DNA of 64,000 bases from Bacteroidota bacterium (GTDB lineage Bacteria; Bacteroidota; Bacteroidia; Chitinophagales; Chitinophagaceae): positions 434,001 to 498,000 of the forward strand of contig JAEWHC010000009.1 of assembly GCA_023387985.1 (NCBI GenBank), written 5' to 3'. The notes beneath the pieces are model-generated. The model was not told the origin of the DNA. It worked only from the letters and a program-made list of their open reading frames with translations, and did no database searches. Within the stretch, counting starts at the first letter, position 1. Each line of letters begins with the position of its first letter. Position numbers and translations under genes: made by a program. Of this stretch, positions 37,044-46,142 are shown in pieces.

Positions 37044-37730
37044 GTGGAAAAAATAACAGCTATGCTTCTAGAGAAATTTCTGTTGTCTTTCGTTTTCCCG
37101 TTTGCAATTCAGGCAACGCTATTGGGTCAGGTGCCTGATTTGAATGCCCTCCGCACCCTTTTGTCTTCCGACAGCGGAAAAAAGGCCTATACGGAACTTC
37201 TTAAGGATTATGAAATTGATGCATTTTCCCTGGATATTCAGGATGGGGTAATTCTTTATTACGGACGCCTTTTTCAGCCGGGATTTATGCCTTTCAATAT
37301 TGATCCCCGGTCCGGCAAATTTGAACGGCAGGTCATAAAGGGGCGCTTTAAAAAAGCGATTCCGATGGGAGAAAGAATGCTTGCAAGCGATCCCCTGAGC
37401 CTGGAAATGCTGATGAAAATGCTGGTTTGTTACCGGCAATCGGGCGACAATGCAAGAGCAGATTCCATTCAACCGAAAATTGAATTTTTGATGGCTGTTA
37501 TACTTGCGCAGGGATCAGGAAAAGAAAGGGAAAATACATTGAAAGTGGTTACCATTGCCGATGAATATGCGGCAATGGCGTACTTACGCGTAAAAGGGGT
37601 CAGCCGCAAAACCGAAATGTTGCCCAATAGTGCATTGGATGTATGGGCAGCTGTTGACAGCGACGGAAAAGAGGGGACGCTCTACGTTGAATTGCTTCGC
37701 GACCCTGATTTTAAGATGCGGGTAAATTAG
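37044..37730 (+). CDS. Exported DUF4919-like protein
   Basis: Secreted protein of 228 residues, function unknown. It has a hydrophobic N-terminus (LLEKFLLSFVFPFAIQATLLGQ) that is probably a signal peptide, then an alpha-rich domain with two Arg/Lys-rich helices and the strand pairs IQDGVILYYGRLF and YVELLRDP. The tyrosine-rich start of the mature part and the length agree with DUF4919, a Bacteroidota family; this match is from memory and is only moderately sure. A second start at 37062 (MLLEKF) is also plausible. No operon partner is evident. Confidence 0.6.
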   Translation: MEKITAMLLEKFLLSFVFPFAIQATLLGQVPDLNALRTLLSSDSGKKAYTELLKDYEIDAFSLDIQDGVILYYGRLFQPGFMPFNIDPRSGKFERQVIKGRFKKAIPMGERMLASDPLSLEMLMKMLVCYRQSGDNARADSIQPKIEFLMAVILAQGSGKERENTLKVVTIADEYAAMAYLRVKGVSRKTEMLPNSALDVWAAVDSDGKEGTLYVELLRDPDFKMRVN

Positions 37731-37968
37731 AACTTTTTATCACCCATCAAGCTGACAGATAGCCCACAGTATTTTAAATGCACGGCATGCTGTGGATAGC
37801 ATTCCCGGGAGGTTTGAATGTTGCGTGAATGTTTAGGTGTAATAACAATCCGGCGCGGAGAGCCTTGCTGGCTTCACAGAAAACAACCTATAGGGTCACA
37901 TGAAAGCAGGTTTTTATGGCTTCTATAAAACATGCTGAAATATGCTCAGGAAAAAATTCAACCCGTAG

Positions 37969-38868
37969 TCAGCGTTCCATAAAATCCCAAACCGATTTTG
38001 AAACGCCTGCCATGGTTTCAACCGCTATCTTGCTGTTGCCCGGCTTAAAGCGGCTCAGCAAAACAATCACATATTTTCTACCATCCGGCAAAAATACAAT
38101 GCCGCTGTCGTGATTTACCGTGCTGATGCTGCCCGTCTTATGTGCCACTTTGGTGCCTGCAGGTAATTGTGCAGGAATAATCTCACCAAAATGCTGATCC
38201 AAAAGGATTTTAATCATTTCTTCACTCGCCTGCCTGCTTACCAGTTCGCCATTGGCGATCTTTTCAAACAACAGCATTAAATCATAAGCTGTGGTGGTGT
38301 TGTTCATGCCCAGCTCATAGGCTTTATTGTCTTCAACGCCGCGAAGCACTCGGATATCATTTGCGCCAATGCTTTTCATCAATTGCATCACCTGGTCAGC
38401 ACCAATTTTTTCAATCAGGATATTCGTGGCCAGGTTACTGCTTCGGATGATCATTTGGTAGGCCAGGTGGTAAATGGATACTTTTTTTCCTAGGTGCTTA
38501 TAAAGCGCAGGTTCGCTGTCATCACCAACACTGAGGGTGTAAGAACTACCATCTGCAATGCTTTTGAATTCATTTTTTACCACAACGGAATCGTGAACGG
38601 AATATTTTCCGGATTCCGCCTGCCGGTACACTTCCGCCAACACCGGGGTTTTCATCGTACTTGCCGCGTGAAAGGATGCTTTGGCATTGATCAACACGGT
38701 CCTGTTCGTTTGCAGGTCTTTAAAGGCCAGCGCATATTGGATATCCGGGGTTGAAGCAAATTCCTGGTGAATTTGGTTTTCGAGGGTTTTCATGGATAAT
38801 TTGGATGAACTGCAGGCAAGGAATATCAGCGCAATACTTCCTAAAAAAATAATGGGTTTCATACTCAA
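37969..38868 (-). CDS. Class A beta-lactamase-like serine hydrolase, probably a lipoprotein
   Basis: Exported serine hydrolase of 299 residues with the class A beta-lactamase fold. A lipoprotein signal is seen (MSMKPIIFLGSIALIFLAC). The SxxK motif is STMK in AASTMKTPVLA and the KTG motif is in VAHKTGSI. The third motif, normally SDN, reads SSN (RSSNLATN), and the omega-loop region has GVEDNKAY rather than a clear ExxLN. Known Bacteroidota beta-lactamases (CfxA, CepA, PER groups) keep SDN, so beta-lactam hydrolysis is doubtful. A peptidase or esterase role is possible. The gene stands alone. Confidence 0.82.
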   Translation of the reverse strand: MSMKPIIFLGSIALIFLACSSSKLSMKTLENQIHQEFASTPDIQYALAFKDLQTNRTVLINAKASFHAASTMKTPVLAEVYRQAESGKYSVHDSVVVKNEFKSIADGSSYTLSVGDDSEPALYKHLGKKVSIYHLAYQMIIRSSNLATNILIEKIGADQVMQLMKSIGANDIRVLRGVEDNKAYELGMNNTTTAYDLMLLFEKIANGELVSRQASEEMIKILLDQHFGEIIPAQLPAGTKVAHKTGSISTVNHDSGIVFLPDGRKYVIVLLSRFKPGNSKIAVETMAGVSKSVWDFMER

Positions 38869-39250
38869 AAGTAAACCATAAGGAATGCAGATGGAACACC
38901 TTTATTGTTGATATCCTGGTTTGAGTAGCCAGAAGTTGTTCTGAATACACTTTTGTATTGATAGCACTCTAAACAACATTCATTAATCAGCGGGGGCGCC
39001 ATCAATCGGCAAAGTCCTTGCCATAACATTTAAAGTGGATAAAGCCTTTCTGCATCATAGCGTAAGGAATGCTGTAGATTAGATACCATCTTTCCAAAGG
39101 AGAATAATCTTCATAGGTGTAATTTCCTAATGTTCTTATGGTTTATCCCACGCTCAAAAGTGCGTTGCATTTTCCCAGGCCCCTCTAATTGAGGCACATT
39201 ACCATTCTATTAGGATATTTGACAATTATACTGCGTTTTAATTTACATCC
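38869..39250. other. Intergenic region upstream of the beta-helix gene
   Basis: No gene or RNA is recognised. It lies between divergent genes. TTTG at 39218-39221 followed 17 bases later by TAATTTAC at 39239-39246 is a weak promoter-like pair just before the ATG at 39251. Confidence 0.5.
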
Positions 39251-40687
39251 ATGAACCGATTCTTGCTCATTGTTTTTTCATTTCTGTTCCTGAATACCGG
39301 GCAAGCCCAAATGGTTGTCCGCACCATTCATTCTTTTGGCGCAAAAGGTGATGGTACGGCCAATGACCATAATGCCTTTATGGCAGCGGCAGAGTTTTTT
39401 AATAAACGCGGCGGAAATGGCATTCTTCGCATACCTGCCGGAACGTACCTCGTAGGCAGGCAGATCATCAACCAAACCGATCCGCTTCGTGCCCGGTGGC
39501 ATGGTTTGGATGTATTGTCATTCAAAGCAGTTAAGAACATGACGATTTCCGCAGATAGCGGCGCCGTTATTAAATATGTGAATGGATTGCGTTTTGGCAC
39601 TTTTGAGCCGCGAACCGGAAATCCCAGGCAAGGAGATGCAAATTTTTTCGACAACCGTTCAGCCGCGAACATCGGGAATTGCATCTATTTTGAAAATTCA
39701 GAAAATATTTTGATTGAAGGCATTGAGATCGATGGCAATAGCTCCAATGTTTTTTTGGGTGGGTATTATGGTGGTATTGGCCGGCAGTTGCGCCACGATG
39801 GTATCCATATTAAGAATAGCAGGAAGGTGACTGTTCAAAACGTTTTTGTACACCACATGTCATTGGACGGTATCTGTATAGCCAATGAAAAAAGCGATAT
39901 TCCGGATGCAATCAGGTTGCTCGGAAGCCGGTTCAATTACAATGGAAGACAGGGACTCTCCTGGATTGGCGGAAACGACCTCTATGCGCAGAACTGCCAG
40001 TTCAACCATACGGGCAAAGGGCGGTTCCATTCTGCACCGGCCTCCGGAGTGGATGTTGAGGCGGAGGTAGGACCGGTAAGAAACGGGCTGTTTGAACATT
40101 GCGAATTTGTTGATAACGAAGGAGTTTGCATGGTTGCGGAAAGCGGCGATGGAGCTGATGTCACTTTTAACCATTGCTTGTTCTGGAGCAGTACCACCTG
40201 GAGTATCTGGGTCAACAAACCCGGATTCACTTTTAACCATTGTACCGTTTATGGACCAGTGGTTCATGGTTATGATGCCAACAACGAAAGGGAAGCCACC
40301 AAATTCTACGATTGCGTATTTGAAGACAAACCTTACCATGGTAAGCATCCACCGGAGCCTTTTCTGATAAATACGAACGACAGGCGCCGGATGCGGTTTG
40401 AAAACTGCCAGTTTACTGTCAACTATAAAAAATTATTCTGGATCAGCGGGCCAAACAGGCCAAGGGCCGAAGAAAACTACCAGCTCATCAATAACAATTT
40501 TGTTCACAACCACACGTTGCATAACAATGGGGATTTTGTTTTTGTAATGCGCGGGGTTTTTTACCGAAACAACAATTTCTGGTTCAGCAACCGCTATTTT
40601 ACTGAAGGTTGTTGCAGCGATACCAGGATAAATATGGATGGCGGAGGCAACAGCTTCCACCGGTGGGAGGGTGGTGGCAGCCGTTGA
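39251..40687 (+). CDS. Secreted right-handed parallel beta-helix protein (pectate lyase / GH28-like)
   Basis: Secreted protein of 478 residues: the signal peptide MNRFLLIVFSFLFLNTGQAQ is followed by the Pectate_lyase_3-type opening HSFGAKGDGTANDHNAFMAAAEFFNKRGG and a set of beta-helix coils with many Asn and Asp turns (IEIDGNSSNVFLGG, QNVFVHHMSLDGICIANE, FDHCEF-type rungs). Such proteins bind or cleave pectins, other uronic-acid polymers or phage-like glycans. Candidate acidic catalytic residues exist in several turns but no signature fixes the enzyme class. No polysaccharide-utilisation genes (SusCD pair) are adjacent. Confidence 0.82.
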   Translation: MNRFLLIVFSFLFLNTGQAQMVVRTIHSFGAKGDGTANDHNAFMAAAEFFNKRGGNGILRIPAGTYLVGRQIINQTDPLRARWHGLDVLSFKAVKNMTISADSGAVIKYVNGLRFGTFEPRTGNPRQGDANFFDNRSAANIGNCIYFENSENILIEGIEIDGNSSNVFLGGYYGGIGRQLRHDGIHIKNSRKVTVQNVFVHHMSLDGICIANEKSDIPDAIRLLGSRFNYNGRQGLSWIGGNDLYAQNCQFNHTGKGRFHSAPASGVDVEAEVGPVRNGLFEHCEFVDNEGVCMVAESGDGADVTFNHCLFWSSTTWSIWVNKPGFTFNHCTVYGPVVHGYDANNEREATKFYDCVFEDKPYHGKHPPEPFLINTNDRRRMRFENCQFTVNYKKLFWISGPNRPRAEENYQLINNNFVHNHTLHNNGDFVFVMRGVFYRNNNFWFSNRYFTEGCCSDTRINMDGGGNSFHRWEGGGSR

Positions 40688-40996
40688 TGCTTGGCGAAGA
40701 TGCCGGCTTTTATTGAAAGCTTTAATCTGGCGAAGCTGCGAGGTTTGAGCAGGGGAGTCCAAAGCCGGAGGATGCAGGGCAGTAAGGGATTCATGTTATA
40801 ATTCCCGCCGGTAATAAAGGAGAGGGCTGGTAGATTCCAAATAGTTTTCTATCCATGATTTTAATCATAGCCCACCCGGATCAGGTCTGCTATTTTTGCT
40901 TCCGATTGATTTTTTGGCCAGCACCGGAACTACCCCGTTGTATCAGAATGGAGCAAAAAATCGTATGTTGCAAAATCATTAAACAACGAAAAAGAG
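40688..40996. other. Intergenic region carrying the nuo promoter
   Basis: No gene is supported. The main feature is a TATTTTTG box at 40891-40898, with the remainder unexplained. Confidence 0.55.
40891..40898 (+). promoter_or_regulatory. Likely -7 box of the nuo operon
   Basis: TATTTTTG followed by C is a full match to the Bacteroidota TAnnTTTG element and lies 98 bases before the nuoA ATG, allowing a leader of about 90 bases. A clear -33 TTG is not seen. Confidence 0.45.
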
Positions 40997-41347
40997 ATGG
41001 GTCCAGGTTCTTTAGTTGCCCTTGCCATAGCAGCCATTGCCTTCAGCGGAATCGCGCTGCTGATCGCCAAACTGGTGTTGAAAGCCAGTACCAATAAACA
41101 AAAAGGTGAGCCTTACGAATCGGGCATTGCCAGTATTGGACCAAACCGCATTCAATTCAATGTGGGCTATTACCTGTTTGCCCTCATCTTCCTGATCTTT
41201 GCCGTTGAAATTGTGTTTTTGTATCCGTGGGCGGTGGTGGCCAAAACCACGGGCTGGCTCGCTTTTATTGAGATCGTTATATTTCTTTTTATACTATTCC
41301 TTGGATTGTTATACGCTCACCGCAAGGGGGCATTAAAATGGAGATAA
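40997..41347 (+). CDS. nuoA: NADH-quinone oxidoreductase subunit A
   Basis: Small membrane subunit of complex I, 116 residues with three membrane helices. The conserved loop between helices 1 and 2 reads GEPYESGI, which helps shape the quinone site, and the second helix (YLFALIFLIFAVEIVFLYPW) carries the conserved acidic residue. It is the first gene of the 11-gene operon ending at nuoN, and the next gene starts 7 bases after its stop. Confidence 0.95.
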   Translation: MGPGSLVALAIAAIAFSGIALLIAKLVLKASTNKQKGEPYESGIASIGPNRIQFNVGYYLFALIFLIFAVEIVFLYPWAVVAKTTGWLAFIEIVIFLFILFLGLLYAHRKGALKWR

Positions 41348-41354
41348 GTGCGTT

Positions 41355-41981
41355 ATGGAAACTCAACCTACCGATCAAAACCCGTCGCCGGCAAACGAGG
41401 AAATCAAGCCGGAGATTCTGCGCCCCTTATCGGAGCTTGCCGGTCCCACCCCTTTTCCAGGGGCCATTCACCGGGAAGCCGGGGGCAATATTCTCGTTAC
41501 AGCAATGGATGAGGTGATCAATTGGGCCAGGAGCAACAGTTTGTGGCCGCTTACATTCGCTACAAGTTGCTGCGGCATTGAAATGATGAGTGCCGCCAGT
41601 GCGAAATACGATTACAGCCGCTTTGGCTTTGAAGTAACGCGGCCAAGTCCACGGCAGGCCGACCTCATCATTATTGCCGGTACCATCGTTAATAAAATGG
41701 CGCCTGTTCTCAAACGGTTGTATGACCAGATGGGAGATCCGAAATACGTGATTGCCATGGGTGCCTGTGCTACAAGCGGAGGACCGTTTTTTTACAATAC
41801 GTACAGCGTGGTAAAAGGTGCGGATCATGTGGTTCCGGTAGATGTTTATGTTGCCGGTTGTCCCCCCCGGCCCGAAGCGCTCATCCATGCCATGATGACG
41901 CTTCAGCATAAGATTAAAAGCGGTATGACCCGGGAACAGATCCGGGAAGAAATGAAACAAGATCAATCTAACCTGCCTTAA
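41355..41981 (+). CDS. nuoB: NADH-quinone oxidoreductase subunit B
   Basis: Peripheral-arm subunit that holds cluster N2, the last iron-sulfur centre before quinone. The 208-residue product keeps all four cluster ligands: the tandem Cys 72-73 in TSCCGIE, Cys 138 in MGACATSG and Cys 169 in AGCPPRPE. The N-terminal 45 residues are a low-complexity extension (Pro, Glu, Asn) longer than in E. coli NuoB core alignments. It is followed 14 bases later by nuoC. Confidence 0.96.
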   Translation: METQPTDQNPSPANEEIKPEILRPLSELAGPTPFPGAIHREAGGNILVTAMDEVINWARSNSLWPLTFATSCCGIEMMSAASAKYDYSRFGFEVTRPSPRQADLIIIAGTIVNKMAPVLKRLYDQMGDPKYVIAMGACATSGGPFFYNTYSVVKGADHVVPVDVYVAGCPPRPEALIHAMMTLQHKIKSGMTREQIREEMKQDQSNLP

Positions 41982-41995
41982 TTCAAACAGATATT

Positions 41996-42454
41996 ATGAC
42001 CCGGGAAGAACTTCAAGCCTCATTACTGGAAAAAATGGAAGGCCTGGCTGCCGAAGAAGGCGGACAATGGTTGAATGTGAAAGTACCAGCCGGCAAATGG
42101 CCGGAGCTGATGGCCATGCTTCGCAAAAATGAAGAATACCTTTTCGATTATATGTTTTGCCTTACCTGCGTGGACTGGCTGAAACACCTGACGATGGTTT
42201 ATCACCTCGAAAGCACAAAACACAGGCATATTCTTGTGGTAAAAATCGACCTCCCCCGTGAAAATCCTGTGGTGCACACAAGCTGCCATTTATGGAGAAC
42301 GGCCGAGTTTCACGAGCGGGAAGTCTTCGAGATGTTCGGCGTTCATTTTGACAAACATCCCGATTTGAGAAACCTTATTTTACCGGATGACTGGATAGGA
42401 CGTAACCCGATGCGTAAAGATTTTGAAGACCCGGTAAATATGATAAAACTTTAG
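41996..42454 (+). CDS. nuoC: NADH-quinone oxidoreductase subunit C
   Basis: Peripheral-arm subunit of 152 residues, the short stand-alone form (not fused to NuoD). The family signature HEREVFEMFGVHFDKHPDLRNLILPDDW is complete near residues 102-130. It lies between nuoB and nuoD, two bases before the nuoD ATG. Confidence 0.95.
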   Translation: MTREELQASLLEKMEGLAAEEGGQWLNVKVPAGKWPELMAMLRKNEEYLFDYMFCLTCVDWLKHLTMVYHLESTKHRHILVVKIDLPRENPVVHTSCHLWRTAEFHEREVFEMFGVHFDKHPDLRNLILPDDWIGRNPMRKDFEDPVNMIKL

Positions 42455-42456
42455 CC

Positions 42457-43584
42457 ATGTACAGCAATACGGAAATTATTGAACAGAATACGGCCACCGA
42501 TGAAATGGTGATCAATGTTGGTCCTCAGCATCCGGCTACGCATGGCGTGTTGCACCTGCGCATCACCCTCAATGGAGAATACATTAAGAAAGTAGAACCC
42601 AACCTCGGTTACATTCATCGCAGCATTGAGAAAATGTGCGAAAGCCTCACTTACCGGCAATTCATTTATTCCACCAGCCGGATGGATTACCTGAGTGCGC
42701 ACATCAACAACCATGCTTGCGCCATGACGCTGGAGCAGGGTTTACAGCTTGAGATTCCCCCCCGTGCACAGTACATCCGGGTGATCATGGATGAACTGAC
42801 CCGCATAGCCAGCCACGTTTTGTGGTGGGGCGCTTTTTGTATGGACATCGGCGCTTTTACCCCATTCTTCCTCGCCTTTCGCGAAAGAGAAATGATCAAC
42901 GAGATTATGGAAGAAACCTGTGGTGCAAGGCTTACCATGAATTATATGGTTCCTGGTGGGGTAATGGCTGACCTGCATCCAAATTTCCGCCGGCGGGTAA
43001 AGGAATTCATCAAACATTTCAAGTCGAAGATCCATGAATATGATGAGCTGGTAACGGGCAATGTTATTTTCGAAGGGCGTACAAAAGGCGTTGGATACCT
43101 CAGCCCGGAAGCAGCAATTTCCTATGGAGTTACCGGTGCAAATGCACGGGCAAGCGGCGTGAGCTGCGATGTGCGGAAGCATCATCCTTATGAGATTTAT
43201 GATCAGATCAATTTTATAGAACCAATGGCTACCGAAGGCGATACTTATGCCAGATATGTAGTGAAGCTTGAAGAAATCAAGCAATCGATGATAATCATTG
43301 AGCAATTAATCGACAATATTCCCGAAGGCGATTTTCAGGCAAAGACAAAAGCCGTCCTGAAATTGCCAAAAGGCGAATTCTTCTCCAGGGTGGAAACAGC
43401 ACGCGGTGAGCTCGGAGTTTATATCGTAAGCGAAGGCGGAACCACTCCCTACCGCATAAAATTCCGTTCACCTGGTTTTAGTAACCTGAGTGCATTGGAT
43501 CACATGGTTCGGGGCCACAAGATCGGTGACCTCGTAGCCATCATGGGCAGTATTGATTTGGTGATACCGGATATTGACCGGTAG
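42457..43584 (+). CDS. nuoD: NADH-quinone oxidoreductase subunit D
   Basis: Forms the quinone-binding cavity with NuoB. The 375-residue product shows the conserved GPQHPATHGVLHL opening at 22-34, the YIHRSIEKMCE segment and the C-terminal GSIDLVIPDIDR, normal for the family. It starts two bases after the nuoC stop and ends 53 bases before nuoH. In operons with the full set, nuoE, nuoF and nuoG come next; here nuoH follows directly. Confidence 0.96.
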   Translation: MYSNTEIIEQNTATDEMVINVGPQHPATHGVLHLRITLNGEYIKKVEPNLGYIHRSIEKMCESLTYRQFIYSTSRMDYLSAHINNHACAMTLEQGLQLEIPPRAQYIRVIMDELTRIASHVLWWGAFCMDIGAFTPFFLAFREREMINEIMEETCGARLTMNYMVPGGVMADLHPNFRRRVKEFIKHFKSKIHEYDELVTGNVIFEGRTKGVGYLSPEAAISYGVTGANARASGVSCDVRKHHPYEIYDQINFIEPMATEGDTYARYVVKLEEIKQSMIIIEQLIDNIPEGDFQAKTKAVLKLPKGEFFSRVETARGELGVYIVSEGGTTPYRIKFRSPGFSNLSALDHMVRGHKIGDLVAIMGSIDLVIPDIDR

Positions 43585-43637
43585 TGAAATATAATTCCAA
43601 CATCCATCCGCAAACCGATGGAAAATGAACAGATAAA

Positions 43638-44720
43638 ATGGAGAAATTTTATTTAGAAAATCTGACAACAACCGTAAATGACTGGCTTTACAGCGTGATG
43701 CCGCCGACACTGGCATTGATCGTTCAGTTCGCCATCATTGGCGTGCTCATTATCGCCTTATTCGCGGGGCTTGGTCTTGTACTGGTAATGATGGAGCGGA
43801 AAGTGAGCTCCTGGATGCAACTGCGTCTTGGGCCAAACCGCATCGGTCCCGGCGGTTGGTTCCAAACGGTGGCGGACACGCTTAAACTGATCGTAAAAGA
43901 AGGCATGACGCCAAATAAAGTAGACAGGCTGCTGTTCAACCTGGCGCCGTTTATTGTAATGATTGTGGCCATGGTCATTATGGCGCCGCTCATGTTCGCG
44001 AGGGGCTTCCAGATCTGGGACATCAATATCGGCGTATTGTTTGTTTCTGCAGTATCCGCGGTTTCCATAATCGGGATCCTTATGGCAGGCTGGAGCAGCA
44101 ATAATAAATATTCCCTGCTTGGCGCAATGCGCAGTGGCGCGCAGGTGGTAAGTTATGAGCTTTCGGCGGGGCTGTCCATTATCACCATTGTGGTGCTGAC
44201 GGGAGGTATCCGTTTTTCCGAAATTATTTATGCCCAGGAAACCGGCTGGTGGATCTGGCGGGGACATATCCCGGCCATTGTGGCTTTTATTATTTTCCTT
44301 ATTGCCGTAACTGCCGAAACCAACCGCGCACCCTTCGACCTGGCGGAAGCCGAAAGCGAGCTTACCGGAGGTTTTCATACTGAATATTCGGGGATGAAAT
44401 TCGCCTTGTTTTTCCTGGCGGAATATGTAAATATTTTCGTGGTTTGTGCCATTGGCGCTACGCTGTTTTTGGGCGGGTGGATGCCTTTCCACATTGGCGG
44501 ATGGACTCAATTCAACAACATCATGGATTGGATACCGTCATCTGTATGGTTCTTTGGCAAAACCTTTTTCCTGATTTTTGTGATTATGTGGTTCCGGTGG
44601 ACTTTCCCCCGCCTGCGTATTGACCAATTGCTGAATCTTGAGTGGAAATACCTGCTTCCCATATCCATGGTGAACCTGTTGTTGGCCACCGCAATCGCCA
44701 TAGGAGGATGGCATTTTTAA
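43638..44720 (+). CDS. nuoH: NADH-quinone oxidoreductase subunit H
   Basis: Membrane subunit at the junction with the quinone site; 360 residues with eight to nine helices. Conserved loops are intact: RKVSSWMQLRLGPNRIGPGGWFQTVAD near residue 55 and AETNRAPFDLAEAESELTGGFHTEYSG near 232, the latter carrying the acidic residues that line the E-channel. It overlaps nothing and leads into nuoI four bases after its stop. Confidence 0.96.
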   Translation: MEKFYLENLTTTVNDWLYSVMPPTLALIVQFAIIGVLIIALFAGLGLVLVMMERKVSSWMQLRLGPNRIGPGGWFQTVADTLKLIVKEGMTPNKVDRLLFNLAPFIVMIVAMVIMAPLMFARGFQIWDINIGVLFVSAVSAVSIIGILMAGWSSNNKYSLLGAMRSGAQVVSYELSAGLSIITIVVLTGGIRFSEIIYAQETGWWIWRGHIPAIVAFIIFLIAVTAETNRAPFDLAEAESELTGGFHTEYSGMKFALFFLAEYVNIFVVCAIGATLFLGGWMPFHIGGWTQFNNIMDWIPSSVWFFGKTFFLIFVIMWFRWTFPRLRIDQLLNLEWKYLLPISMVNLLLATAIAIGGWHF

Positions 44721-44724
44721 AAAC

Positions 44725-45204
44725 ATGAAGCTTTCTCAATATATATCCGATATCTATAAGGGTACAAAATCTCTGCTGATTGGCATGAAGCTGACCGGCA
44801 AGTATTTTGTGCGCCACGGCAAAGAAAAGATCACCCAGGAATATCCCGATAACCGGGAGACCCTCGTTTTGCCAACACGCTTTCGCGGTGAAGTGGTGAT
44901 GCCTCATGATGAGAACAATGAACATGCGTGCACCGGGTGTACCGCCTGTGAACTTGCATGCCCCAACGGCACGATAAAAATTGTGACCAAATTTGAAGTG
45001 AACGAAGAAGGCAAGCGCAAAAAAGCCATCGACACATTTGTTTACCGTCTCGAACTCTGCACCATGTGCAATCTTTGTGTTGAAGCCTGCCCTACCAATG
45101 CCATCGAAATGGCGCAGACATTTGAACACAGCGTTTTTGACCGCAGCCAGTTGACCAAAGTCTTGAATAAACCCGGATCCAAAGTCCGGAAAGGAGTTGA
45201 ATAA
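44725..45204 (+). CDS. nuoI: NADH-quinone oxidoreductase subunit I
   Basis: Ferredoxin-like subunit of 159 residues that binds clusters N6a and N6b. Both CxxCxxCxxxCP motifs are complete: Cys at 69, 72, 75 and 79, and Cys at 112, 115, 118 and 122. The N-terminal amphipathic helices contact the membrane. Since NuoEFG genes are missing here, this subunit would be the entry point for electrons from whatever donor is used. Confidence 0.95.
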   Translation: MKLSQYISDIYKGTKSLLIGMKLTGKYFVRHGKEKITQEYPDNRETLVLPTRFRGEVVMPHDENNEHACTGCTACELACPNGTIKIVTKFEVNEEGKRKKAIDTFVYRLELCTMCNLCVEACPTNAIEMAQTFEHSVFDRSQLTKVLNKPGSKVRKGVE

Positions 45205-45218
45205 TTTATTTTAATCAG

Positions 45219-45821
45219 ATGACTATCGAAACCATCTTTTTTTACCTGATCGCCGCTTTCATCCTGGTGATGGCCGTGATGTCGGTAACCACGCAGAAAA
45301 TTTTCCGCGCCGCCATCTGGCTGCTCTTCTCCCTTGTGGGAATTGCATCCCTTTATTTCTGGATGGATGTGAATTTTATTGCAGCCGTACAAATCATTGT
45401 TTACGTTGGCGGTATTGTGGTACTGATCATTTTTTCCATTTTTCTTACGCAGCAATCGGATGCCAAAATGGAAAAACCCACCCAACTGCGTGTGATTGCC
45501 GCCTCGCTTGCCGCTTTGTTTGGCGTAATCTTTAGCGCGGTTCAGTTTTACCGCTACGGTTTTGTAGTGAGCGAACGACCCTTTAACACCGAAGTGAGCC
45601 GGATTGGCGAAAGTATGCTCAACGCCGGAAATGGCGGTTACGCGCTGCCTTTTGAAGTAGTAAGCATTTTACTGCTTGCGGCCATGGTGGGTTGTATTGT
45701 GATCGCCATGCGCGAATCGGATAACATTCCGCCGGAGCAGGCACAGAAAAAATTGGAAGCAAGCCGCCGCCGGCTCGAAGAAGAAACAGCATCCTTAACC
45801 TTAGAAACTGTTGCCGAATGA
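45219..45821 (+). CDS. nuoJ: NADH-quinone oxidoreductase subunit J
   Basis: Membrane subunit of 200 residues with five helices; the segment VNFIAAVQIIVYVGGIVVLIIFSIFL is the conserved helix 3 with its pi-bulge region. A charged C-terminal tail follows. The last four bases overlap the nuoK ATG (ATGA), indicating translational coupling. Confidence 0.94.
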   Translation: MTIETIFFYLIAAFILVMAVMSVTTQKIFRAAIWLLFSLVGIASLYFWMDVNFIAAVQIIVYVGGIVVLIIFSIFLTQQSDAKMEKPTQLRVIAASLAALFGVIFSAVQFYRYGFVVSERPFNTEVSRIGESMLNAGNGGYALPFEVVSILLLAAMVGCIVIAMRESDNIPPEQAQKKLEASRRRLEEETASLTLETVAE

Positions 45822-46129
45822 TTATCCCTTTATCCCATATTTTGATATTGAGCACCTTGTTGTTTTTTATCGGCATGTACGGCTTGTTTACCCGGCGCAA
45901 TATGATCGCCATGCTGATGAGCATCGAACTGATCCTCAACAGTGTGAACATCAATTTCGTGGCCTTCAATAAATATCTCTACCCGGAAAGCCTTGACGGC
46001 ATCTTTTTCACCATTTTCATTATTGCCATTGCGGCAGCGGAAGCAGCCGTGGCCATTGCCATCATCATCAACCTCTACCGGTCACAAAACAGCATTGATG
46101 TGGATGAAGCCACCACTTTGAAATACTAA
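45818..46129 (+). CDS. nuoK: NADH-quinone oxidoreductase subunit K
   Basis: Membrane subunit of 103 residues with three helices. The conserved Glu residues that carry protons are found in MSIELILNSVN and IAIAAAEAAVAIAI. It overlaps nuoJ by four bases and is followed by nuoL after 13 bases. Confidence 0.95.
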   Translation: MIIPLSHILILSTLLFFIGMYGLFTRRNMIAMLMSIELILNSVNINFVAFNKYLYPESLDGIFFTIFIIAIAAAEAAVAIAIIINLYRSQNSIDVDEATTLKY

Positions 46130-46142
46130 AAGAAACATACTC

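Noticed and set aside
37750..37800. Inverted repeat CCACAG...CTGTGG downstream of the DUF4919 gene
   Set aside because: Long loop, no T-run and short stem; could be chance.
37969..38868. Calling a beta-lactam resistance gene
   Set aside because: Fold is class A-like but SDN is SSN and the omega-loop pattern is not kept; activity cannot be claimed.
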